Shown: positions 1-8,000 of the stretch, piece after piece
How positions within the stretch are numbered: position 1 is the first letter of the stretch
How the letters are laid out: every line of letters begins with the position of its first letter
NCBI RefSeq assembly: GCF_009827405.1
Contig: NZ_WTYY01000005.1
Location: 1 to 64,000 of the forward strand
Direction: 5' to 3'
DNA: 64,000 nt
From: Alteraurantiacibacter aestuarii
GTDB lineage: Bacteria; Pseudomonadota; Alphaproteobacteria; Sphingomonadales; Sphingomonadaceae
Translations under genes and position numbers: made by a program
The notes under the pieces: model-generated
Database searches by the model: none
Told to the model about the DNA's origin: nothing
Seen by the model: only the letters and a program-made list of their open reading frames with translations

Positions 1-3000
1 ACTACGGGCGGAGGTGGAGGCGGCGGCGTTACCACGGGCGGAGGTGGAGGCGGTGGCGGCGGTGCAACGCAGCTGTTGTTCACGATATCGCAGTCATTGA
101 AGGTCGAACCTGGTGTGAACTCATTGACCACATCAGTGCCGAAATCGACCAGGGCAAAGAAGTCATCATTGGTCACCAGCGTGCCACTGCCCAGGTCCTG
201 CATGCCATAGGCGATGGTGCGCATCGTGGTGGCCATTGAATCCGAGAACTGGCGAATGGTCAATCCGCCCGGGCCGACAAGAATGCCGCCGAGCGTGCCG
301 GCAGCGCCGGTATTCTGCATCAATATGTGGCTGTCTGCTTCCAGGCTGACGGTGTTGGCGGACAGGTAATTGGTTACCACGCTGGCACCGCCATCATCGC
401 CCAGTACAAGGGCAAGAGCCGGATCATCGGGATTTGCCCGGATGCCCGGCAACACGTCACCGGTGGCAGCAAACAGCTGTTCGCCGAACATGTAGACGGT
501 GCCGGTATATGCGAAACCGCTGACTGCCCCATTGTCCATTGTGATGGAGCCGGTCGGCAGTTCGATCGTCAGTTCGCCCAGGGCATAAAGGTTCAGCTGA
601 TCGGTAAAGTCGGCCGATGTGTAGTGCAGCGCGCCGACAATGCCCATCGAACCATCGCTGAAGATGCTGAGAGAGCTGATACCGCTATCCAGCGATCCGA
701 GGATTGTCAGATCGCGCAGCTGGACATCATAAGTGTCCCCGCCGGTGGTGGCCGCACCGAAGAAGCTGATGTTGTCCCCTTCAATCGCTTCGGATTCAGC
801 CTGGGTGATCGTGTAACCGGGGCCAGAAATCGTTCCGCCGATGATCGCCGAACTGCTGGTGTTGGTGGAGGTGAACGAAAGCGTTGGCGCGCCAAAACTC
901 GTATTGGGCAGGATGTCGATGTCATTCGACGTGAAGCTCAGGCTCAGCGAGCCGAATGTTGGCGTGACATCGCTGTCACCACTGATGGTGATCAGACCAC
1001 TGGATGTGAAATCGAATGAGGCAGACAGCGAAGACGGGCTGGTCCCGCCCACGATCAGTCCGCCTGTCGTTGTCTGGAACAGCAATGGCCCGTTGGCATT
1101 GATCACGGCGGTATTCAGGATCTGGATTTGCCCGTTCTGAGCGCTGAGGCCTGATTGTCCGCTACTGCCAAGACCAACCGAGGTGAGCGCATCGGCGACA
1201 AAATCATCGGCGCTGATCACGCCGCCGCTCAGCGCATCGAGGAAGAATGTTCCGCTGCTGGAGGACGTTCCCCCGAAAGCCGAAGTCTCGAAATCGATCA
1301 GTGCACTGCCGATCACAGTGCCAATTCCGTTCGCCTGCACCTGCACAACGCCGCCAATGGCCGAACCATCAGGGGCGGTGGTTGCGTTCGAAGTCAGGGA
1401 CAGATGGATGAGATCGACAGTCGCCGCGTTGCTGGCCGTCAATGATGCGCCGCCTGCGACCGCAGATCCGCCGCCTGAAAATCCGCCGGTGTCGGCACCG
1501 GCAGTGGCGGAGGACAGGATGGTGAGATCGCCACCCAGCAGGGACGCATTGTCAATCTGAACATCGGCGTTGCCAGCGATGGCATTGCCGCCCTGGGTTA
1601 CGCCGGTGCCGCCCAGCGCCGTGCTTTCAAAAGTCAGGCTGGTGCCATCGAGGATTTGCACAGTGCCCAGGTTCTGACCCAGGCCTGCGGCCAGTCCGGC
1701 TGTGGCCGTGCCGCCGGTGTCACCGTCGCCGCCGACCGCCAGCGATCTGGCGATTGACGTGCCAAGCAGGTCGATCGTCCCGCCGTTGGCAGTAAACCTG
1801 ACTGCGCCGCTGGTGGCATTGCCCCCGGCAGCTGTGCCGCTGCCTTCACCGCCAAGGGCGCTGTCGGAAAGGGAAATCTCGCCATCGAGCAGGGAACTGG
1901 GACCGGCGAAAACCACCGAACCTGTTCCGGCAGTCACATTGCCGCCGGTAATGTTGAAGCCGGAATTGATGCTGTCCCCGCCCGAGGTCAGGTTGCTGAG
2001 CGAAATCACGCCCGCCCCCAACGTGCCGCCGCTGGTGGCCTGGAGGGTGACATCGCCGCCCACCGCATTGCCGCCACTGCCGCCATCGACGTTGGAGCCG
2101 CCACCGGTCGCGCTGATGCTGATGAGCGAAGGTATCGTGTCAGACAGGTTCAGCGCGCCGGCGTTGACCGCCTCGACAGTTGCGCTGCCACCTTCGGCAA
2201 GGCCGCCAATGCCCGTTCCGCCATTGGTATCTCCGCCGATGGCTGAAGTGGTGACCAGGAAGCCGTTGAGCACATCCAGAGTGGAGCCAGTGCCGGTCGC
2301 CCTGAAGTGGGCACTACCACCCAATGCAGTATTGCCCTGGGCAAACGGCCCGGACCCGCCGAAGGCCTCGATGGTGGTGGTCACGGTGTTCATGGTTATG
2401 TCGCCGCCATTCCTGGCATCAACAAGGCTGGCACCGGCGGTGGCATCCCCTCCGGAAAATCCCGATGATTGCGTATTGCCGCCTGCCCCGCCAAGGGAAA
2501 TATCCACCGTTGCCAGCGATGCATCGATCGTGCTGTTGTCGGCAGTGATCAGGATATTTTCGAACTCGGTCGCATTGCGGCTGCGGCCACCGTCGCCGCC
2601 GGTGGCATTGCCGCCGAATGACAGGGTACTGGCGGAAAGGCTGCTGTTGATCGTGAGGCTTGATCCACCGGTTGCAATAACACTCACCAGACCGGATCGG
2701 CCGTCACCTGCAACGCCATTGGTGGCGTCACCGCCCGTGGTTGTGGCGTCCATGATGACATCGGTGAGGCTGACCACCGCGCCGCTGGACAGGTTAATGC
2801 CGCTGTTGCCGCCTCTGGCTTCTCCGCCGGTAACGCCTGTGCCGCCAGTGGAATTGGCCTGAATCGTCAGCTCATTGTTGAGTGTAAGGTTGCCCTGGCT
2901 GCTGGCCGCAACTGTGGCCTGACCGCCAAATCCAATTCCACCGGTGCCATTTACCGCGTCACCGCCAAAACCATCGGCAGTCATCAAGGTGGTGCCGGTT

Positions 3001-4835
3001 ATCGTCACACCCGGGCCATCAATCAGCGAGGACAGGGACACGGTCCCGCCCAGGCCATTGCCGCCAACAGGGCTGGCGCTGGCTGCACCGGCGCCATTGG
3101 CGATGAGCGTGGCATTGCCGCCAATCTGAAGCGATGATCCGTTGGACAGGCCGCCAACGAAGACCTGCACCGTTCCCCCGATGCCATCGCCAACAGGATT
3201 GCTGTCACCTGTGCCAAGCAGCGTTGCGGCATTGCCGCTGGCGCTGGCGCTGGCGTCCCCGGTAATCGTCAGCGTACCGAAATTCTGCGCGTCAATATAA
3301 GCCAAGCCGCCGCTGCCGCCGCCGCCGGAATTGAAGTTGCCGGGCCGCTGTGGTCCCAGGGCATTGGCATCAAGGAAGACCGAACCGTTGATCTGCACGT
3401 CGGCACTGTCGGAGTATAGCTCGGCCGATCCCGCCACGGCATCGCCAAATATCAGGGCGGCGCTGTCGTCACCCGGCGTTGCGTTGGCGCTGATGAAGAC
3501 ATCGCCGGTGATCGTAAGCGACCCGGCCGAATCCGCTCCCACAAGCGCCACTCCGCCATTGGCATTGAGCAGCAGGGGATCGGACACGGACGGAATCGAA
3601 TTGCCGATCGTGCTGGCAGAAACGGTCACATCGCCAGTTATGTTGAAGACAGAATCGGCGCCGGAGACCACTTCGGCGTCATTGCGGGCATAGACGAACA
3701 CATTGCCGGTGATGGTGGACAAGCCACCGCCTGCGGCAATCACCGCATAGTCTGAACTGTGGACCGAGATATCGCTGGTAATGGTGGCATTCTGGACAAA
3801 GATATCGCTCTGCTGATCGCTCTTGGTGGATGCGGTCGTCAGATCGTTCAGCACCTGCGTGCCGGAAACCTCATAGTTCGCGCTGAGGATGATTTCCCCG
3901 TTCTGGATCGATGCGCTGGCTGCAGGCAGGAAGCCCAGATTGCCCAGGAACAACATGTTGATCGGGTTCTGCTGGGCCTGGGCCACAGCATAGATCACAT
4001 GGTTGTCGCCAGGTCCCAGACTGGAAGGTCCGGTGGTGGTTCCGTCATGGTAGATGGCATTGGCAACATTGGTGCCGGTGGGAATGACGATGTCGAACAG
4101 GCCGTTGGAGACGCCGAGGGTGACATCCTGTGCGGCGACATAGGCGACCGAGCCATTGATATCCGCCGTGCCGCTCATCACGATCTGCGGTGCCACGACT
4201 GCAAATACGCTGCCTTCTGCCGTGCCCGTGATCGTGGCGCCCGGGTCGATCTGGACGAGCGAGCTATCATTGCTCACACCATTCAGGTTCATCGAACCCG
4301 TGCCGGTCACGAACTGCTGGAAGGCAAGCGAGTCCGGCTGGATGGACGTGAGCAGCAGGCCGCCCACATCGAAAGTGGCATTGCTGCCAATGAGCAGGCC
4401 GGTGGAGGAATAGAAGGCCACAAAACCACCCGGTGAGGTGGCCAGCGAGATGTCCTGCAATTGCGAGATGACCGCGCCGTCAATCACCGTGATATTGGCA
4501 TTGGGAGCCGGGAGAATGCGGTTGATAACGCCGAAATTGGTGGCGCCGGGAACCCCCTGGAAAATCGCCGTATTGCCGTTGGGCAGGAAGGTCAGCGCAT
4601 TGCCCTGGCCATCGGTGAAGGGGACCCAGGTGATGACCGCATCCAGATCATCGACGGTGATCGTATCCACCCCCGGAACGTTGCGATCGAACGTCACATT
4701 GCCGTTGACTGAATCCGGGATGGCCTGGAACGCCTGGGCTGCCGCAGCGCGCGGATCAACGGTCAGCGCCAGTGCCAGCGCGGCGCCTGCACAGCTGCGC
4801 AGCAGCAGCGATTTTCTGTTGGTCATCTTCGTCAT
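1..4835 (-). CDS. Two-partner secretion exoprotein (TpsA, filamentous haemagglutinin-like), 3' end outside window
   Basis: About 1,611 residues are visible; the C-terminus lies beyond the left edge. The protein opens with a signal peptide (basic start, hydrophobic stretch, ending near RAAAAQA). A TPS-like domain follows, with an NRILPAPNANI segment in place of the usual NPNL/NPNG motifs. Then come well over a thousand residues rich in Gly, Ser, Thr, Asn and Ala, with short alternating strands and recurring GGNAxxG or GGDAxxG elements, as expected of a secreted right-handed beta-helix. The visible end is two runs of seven to nine prolines separated by VVT. The ATG at 4835 lies one base after the stop of the upstream tpsB gene and has a GGAGG seven bases before it, so the pair is translationally linked. 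Likely role: surface or released adhesin; the ligand cannot be read from sequence. Confidence 0.85.
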   Translation of the reverse strand, partial: MTKMTNRKSLLLRSCAGAALALALTVDPRAAAAQAFQAIPDSVNGNVTFDRNVPGVDTITVDDLDAVITWVPFTDGQGNALTFLPNGNTAIFQGVPGATNFGVINRILPAPNANITVIDGAVISQLQDISLATSPGGFVAFYSSTGLLIGSNATFDVGGLLLTSIQPDSLAFQQFVTGTGSMNLNGVSNDSSLVQIDPGATITGTAEGSVFAVVAPQIVMSGTADINGSVAYVAAQDVTLGVSNGLFDIVIPTGTNVANAIYHDGTTTGPSSLGPGDNHVIYAVAQAQQNPINMLFLGNLGFLPAASASIQNGEIILSANYEVSGTQVLNDLTTASTKSDQQSDIFVQNATITSDISVHSSDYAVIAAGGGLSTITGNVFVYARNDAEVVSGADSVFNITGDVTVSASTIGNSIPSVSDPLLLNANGGVALVGADSAGSLTITGDVFISANATPGDDSAALIFGDAVAGSAELYSDSADVQINGSVFLDANALGPQRPGNFNSGGGGSGGLAYIDAQNFGTLTITGDASASASGNAATLLGTGDSNPVGDGIGGTVQVFVGGLSNGSSLQIGGNATLIANGAGAASASPVGGNGLGGTVSLSSLIDGPGVTITGTTLMTADGFGGDAVNGTGGIGFGGQATVAASSQGNLTLNNELTIQANSTGGTGVTGGEARGGNSGINLSSGAVVSLTDVIMDATTTGGDATNGVAGDGRSGLVSVIATGGSSLTINSSLSASTLSFGGNATGGDGGRSRNATEFENILITADNSTIDASLATVDISLGGAGGNTQSSGFSGGDATAGASLVDARNGGDITMNTVTTTIEAFGGSGPFAQGNTALGGSAHFRATGTGSTLDVLNGFLVTTSAIGGDTNGGTGIGGLAEGGSATVEAVNAGALNLSDTIPSLISISATGGGSNVDGGSGGNAVGGDVTLQATSGGTLGAGVISLSNLTSGGDSINSGFNITGGNVTAGTGSVVFAGPSSLLDGEISLSDSALGGEGSGTAAGGNATSGAVRFTANGGTIDLLGTSIARSLAVGGDGDTGGTATAGLAAGLGQNLGTVQILDGTSLTFESTALGGTGVTQGGNAIAGNADVQIDNASLLGGDLTILSSATAGADTGGFSGGGSAVAGGASLTASNAATVDLIHLSLTSNATTAPDGSAIGGVVQVQANGIGTVIGSALIDFETSAFGGTSSSSGTFFLDALSGGVISADDFVADALTSVGLGSSGQSGLSAQNGQIQILNTAVINANGPLLFQTTTGGLIVGGTSPSSLSASFDFTSSGLITISGDSDVTPTFGSLSLSFTSNDIDILPNTSFGAPTLSFTSTNTSSSAIIGGTISGPGYTITQAESEAIEGDNISFFGAATTGGDTYDVQLRDLTILGSLDSGISSLSIFSDGSMGIVGALHYTSADFTDQLNLYALGELTIELPTGSITMDNGAVSGFAYTGTVYMFGEQLFAATGDVLPGIRANPDDPALALVLGDDGGASVVTNYLSANTVSLEADSHILMQNTGAAGTLGGILVGPGGLTIRQFSDSMATTMRTIAYGMQDLGSGTLVTNDDFFALVDFGTDVVNEFTPGSTFNDCDIVNNSCVAPPPPPPPPPVVTPPPPPPPV

Positions 4836-4836
4836 C

Positions 4837-6735
4837 CTAGAACCTCCAGGGCAGCAGGCGCCCGGTAATCGAGAAGAGCACGCGCACATCGCCGCGACTG
4901 GTCTGTGCATCGGTCTTCCGCAGCGGCACCGCTATTGAAAAATCACCCTGTACGCCGCGCCCCTGAGTGAAACGCAGGCCCGCGCCGATCGAGGACAGCC
5001 TGTCCGGATTGAGTGCCCTGATGCTGGGATCGCGATCCCACACGGTCACGGTATCGGTGAAGACATAGGGTTGCAGGGCAAAGCTGTTGAGACTGGCGGG
5101 TATCAGCGATCCGTACCGCAATTCCAGCGATGTACCGAAGCCACTGTCACCATTGACGCTGCCCGGATCATACCCGCGTCCGATCGAATAATTGCCTCCC
5201 GACATTTCCTCGAATGCAGGCAGGGGATCGCGGCTGAACTGGCCTTCCACGTCGAGCGCGATCGTCACCAGCGGAGCCGGGCGATATTCCATCTGCACTT
5301 CGCCGCGCAGCAGCATTGGCGTGGGATCCTGTTCGATCCGGCTGGGGACCCGGCCCGACGCCACACAGGCCAGCGGCGTGGTGCGGCAATCGTCATTGGC
5401 CTTCAATATGCTCAGGCCCTGGCGCAATTCCACATTGGCAGACAGGCGGGTGCGCGGTTCAAAAGGCGTATAGCCACCGCGCCGGGCGATGGAATCGAGG
5501 TCGGTTTCCACATAACCGATGCGCGCAAAGGCCGTACGCACGCGGTCGCGCGAAAGGTTCAGCGTGTTGATTTCCACATCCTGGTTCACAACGTCCACGC
5601 CAACGCTGCCGTAAACGGATCGCTGCTGGGTACGCAGGAAGGGATAGCTGGCGTGCAGATTGCCAAAGACGGTTTCCGATTTGACATCGAAACCGGCAAT
5701 GCCGAGCGTGGGATGGGTCCACCCCAGCGTCAGATTGCCGCCCAGCGACAGCCCATCCGATCCCACCATGAAATCATGGCCCATCTGGATGGTGCGCTGT
5801 TCGGAGAAGTCATGCGAGGAATAGACCGCCAGCGTGGTGCGATCGCCCAGGCCGGTGAGGTCATATATCTCCGCCCGCAACAGTCCGCCAAACCGCCCGA
5901 GCGCGCTGGAGCCATAATTCTGGATATTGAAATCGACAGATGCCTTGCGCCGAAGCACGGCCACCTCGCCGATCAGATCACCGGGCGCTCCATTTGCGGC
6001 GGGGCGCAGCGCAAGGCGCACATCCAGGCCGGGAATGTCATCGGCCAGCAGCAGCGATCGTTCGGCATCTCTGGTGTTGAAGACCGGTTGCCCGACCAGC
6101 GGCTGGAGGTAGCTTGCCAGCAAGCCTTCTGACGGCCCGCCGTCGCCGCGCACGCGCAGCGCGGTCAGGCGGCCCAGTACCACGCGAAATTCCGCCGCGC
6201 CGCCGGTAAGGCGCTGTTCGGGAATTTCCACCGCGGCCAGATAGCCGGCATCGGTCAGCATCGCCGTTGCCTGCGCGCGAATGTCGCACAGCACAGAAAT
6301 CGGCAGCTCGCGGCCAAGATAGGCCTGATAGGATGGTGCCAGATCAACGTCTGTCGCCAGTTCGGCACCGGTGAAGCTGACCTGGCTCAGCGTGACGCGG
6401 ATATCGCCCAGATCGGGGTTGTCGAGCGCGCAGGGCGTGCGGGTCATTTCCCCGTCGATTGTCAGCGTGGTGCTGCGCCGCTGTTCGGGCTGGGCCTGCG
6501 GCGGAACCAGCTCATCCCTGGAAGGCGGTGCTGCCGGGTTGGCCTGCGCCAGCGCCTGCGCCGGCGAAATGCTGACAATCCCGGCGGCAAAGGCAAGGCC
6601 TGCTCCGAAAGCAAGAATGCGGGAATGGGAGCTTTGCTGCCCAGGCGAATCGATCCGATCAGCTGCGACCGACTCCTGCTGCCAATTTTTCACGTGTATT
6701 TGCCCGTCCTTCCCCAATGCGGTCACCCCGGACAT
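4837..6735 (-). CDS. TpsB outer-membrane transporter (ShlB/FhaC family, two POTRA + barrel)
   Basis: This is the outer-membrane pore that secretes the adjacent TpsA protein. After a signal peptide (hydrophobic FGAGLAFAAGIVSISPAQA) the sequence shows a POTRA-type region with the family pattern of a conserved Leu/Gly-rich turn (QAYLGRELPISVLCDIRAQ), a second POTRA (LTALRVRG... LLASYLQPLVGQPV) and then a long run of alternating beta strands ending in RLLPWRF, a classic barrel end with terminal Phe. Family members are usually 550-600 residues, which fits. The start is uncertain: ATG 6735 is used here; GTG 6693 follows an AAGGA about 13 bases upstream and would put the signal peptide closer to the N-terminus; GTG 6834 is the longest frame. 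tpsA follows after one base. Confidence 0.85.
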   Translation of the reverse strand: MSGVTALGKDGQIHVKNWQQESVAADRIDSPGQQSSHSRILAFGAGLAFAAGIVSISPAQALAQANPAAPPSRDELVPPQAQPEQRRSTTLTIDGEMTRTPCALDNPDLGDIRVTLSQVSFTGAELATDVDLAPSYQAYLGRELPISVLCDIRAQATAMLTDAGYLAAVEIPEQRLTGGAAEFRVVLGRLTALRVRGDGGPSEGLLASYLQPLVGQPVFNTRDAERSLLLADDIPGLDVRLALRPAANGAPGDLIGEVAVLRRKASVDFNIQNYGSSALGRFGGLLRAEIYDLTGLGDRTTLAVYSSHDFSEQRTIQMGHDFMVGSDGLSLGGNLTLGWTHPTLGIAGFDVKSETVFGNLHASYPFLRTQQRSVYGSVGVDVVNQDVEINTLNLSRDRVRTAFARIGYVETDLDSIARRGGYTPFEPRTRLSANVELRQGLSILKANDDCRTTPLACVASGRVPSRIEQDPTPMLLRGEVQMEYRPAPLVTIALDVEGQFSRDPLPAFEEMSGGNYSIGRGYDPGSVNGDSGFGTSLELRYGSLIPASLNSFALQPYVFTDTVTVWDRDPSIRALNPDRLSSIGAGLRFTQGRGVQGDFSIAVPLRKTDAQTSRGDVRVLFSITGRLLPWRF

Positions 6736-6939
6736 GGGCCTGCGCCATGCAAGGCGCGGCCCACGCAAGAGCTCTATCGTGCAATCTGAAATGCGAACCC
6801 GGCCCCTATTTCCGGTAACACCCGCATCTATCACGCACGATTTTCGTGCGACCCCTTGCGGTTGTTTATGACCCTATCGCGGCAGGTAAGCAACGTCGCA
6901 TTGCTGCGAAATGCCGGGAATCAGCCATTTCATTGGACT

Positions 6940-7884
6940 TCATTGGGCATTCTGGAGGCCAAGCGTCTCGGCAGCCTCCCGCAGCTGCGCACTCGCTGCC
7001 GGATTGGCCTGCAGTGCACTGCGATATGCGGTGCGCGCGGCGTCCTGCCGGTCCAGCGTGATGTAACTGCGCATCAGCATGATCCATCCATCGACATTGG
7101 AGGGATCGTCTTCCAGCCTTGCAGCCAGCCGGGCCACCATGCTTTCGGCCATATCCTGTTGCTGGCTGGGGGGTATCGACGATGCGGCGGAGAGCTGTTC
7201 CTGCGTCGGCCCCGGAATGCCTCCCATGGCGGTGGCGGTCTGCGCAGAGGGCGGCAGCAGGTCGCGCGTTCTGGAAGCCTGGACGATGCGATCACCCACT
7301 TCGATATCGCGCAAGGTGCCGACCTGTTCGATCGTGCGGACAAGGTCGTTCTCCCACGGCGCGCCGGGCGGCGTATCGGCCAGCAGGGCCAGCCAGTTTC
7401 CGATTGCGCCCTGATGATCGCCTGCCAGATCCTTTTCCACAGCCATGAAATAGCGTGCCCGCGGATCGCCAGAATCGATTTCCAGTGCCCGGCGGAAGGC
7501 CTGCAACGCCTCCTCGGGCAGCGGATCACCGGTGCTGGCCATCACCCGTGCTTCGCCCAGCGATGACCACAGAACGCTGGTATCGGGCGCGATTTCCACC
7601 GCCTTTTCATAGGCTTCGACAGCTTCGGGAAACATGTTGGAGGTGAAATAGGCAAAGGCCAGACGCTGCCATGCCTGCGCATCGTCGGGCGCATTTTCAG
7701 CTGCGGCGCGCAATTCCTCCAGCGACACCGGAACGGACATGTCCCCGGCTGCGGGATCGTCGCCGGAAAGCGCATCGCATGCATTGGAATACATGCGCCA
7801 ACCCACGGCGGCAGCCAGGATCAGCGCTGCAAGCAAGGCAATGAATACGGGCCTGCGCCAGACAGCTGTGCGACTTTTTTCCAA
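6940..7884 (-). CDS. CcmI/NrfG-like TPR protein for cytochrome c assembly
   Basis: A membrane-anchored TPR protein of about 314 residues. One N-terminal membrane helix (about residues 13-30) is followed by TPR repeats on the periplasmic side (AWQRLAFAYFTSNMFPEAVEAYEKAVEIAP, split here across residues 75-105) and a C-terminal TPR-like pair (WIMLMRSYITLDRQDAARTA). This is the layout of CcmI/CycH C-terminal domains and NrfG, which present apocytochromes to the haem lyase. The start chosen is TTG 7884, which sits seven bases after AGGGGG; the longer frame to 8007 would overlap the divergent gene at 8001. No other ccm gene is nearby, while 24-25 haem sites are encoded in the next 16 kb, so a dedicated chaperone role is inferred. 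Confidence 0.75.
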   Translation of the reverse strand: MEKSRTAVWRRPVFIALLAALILAAAVGWRMYSNACDALSGDDPAAGDMSVPVSLEELRAAAENAPDDAQAWQRLAFAYFTSNMFPEAVEAYEKAVEIAPDTSVLWSSLGEARVMASTGDPLPEEALQAFRRALEIDSGDPRARYFMAVEKDLAGDHQGAIGNWLALLADTPPGAPWENDLVRTIEQVGTLRDIEVGDRIVQASRTRDLLPPSAQTATAMGGIPGPTQEQLSAASSIPPSQQQDMAESMVARLAARLEDDPSNVDGWIMLMRSYITLDRQDAARTAYRSALQANPAASAQLREAAETLGLQNAQ

Positions 7885-8000
7885 AATGTCCCCCTGAAGT
7901 GAGTTTACTACGGCCAATATTGCCCATGTCACAAAAGCATCGCTTCGGCCTGTTTTCAATGCATGCGCTTTAGGGCATAAGCCGTTTTGGGGGGACAGGA

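Noticed and set aside
1702..2862. Long plus-strand frame opposite TpsA (386 residues)
   Set aside because: Pro/Ser/Val-biased and antisense to a continuous TpsA protein with signal peptide and TPS features; a composition shadow.
7913..7960. CRP-like half-site TGTCACA upstream of 8001
   Set aside because: Only one half of TGTGA-N6-TCACA is present; no palindrome, so no CRP box is claimed.
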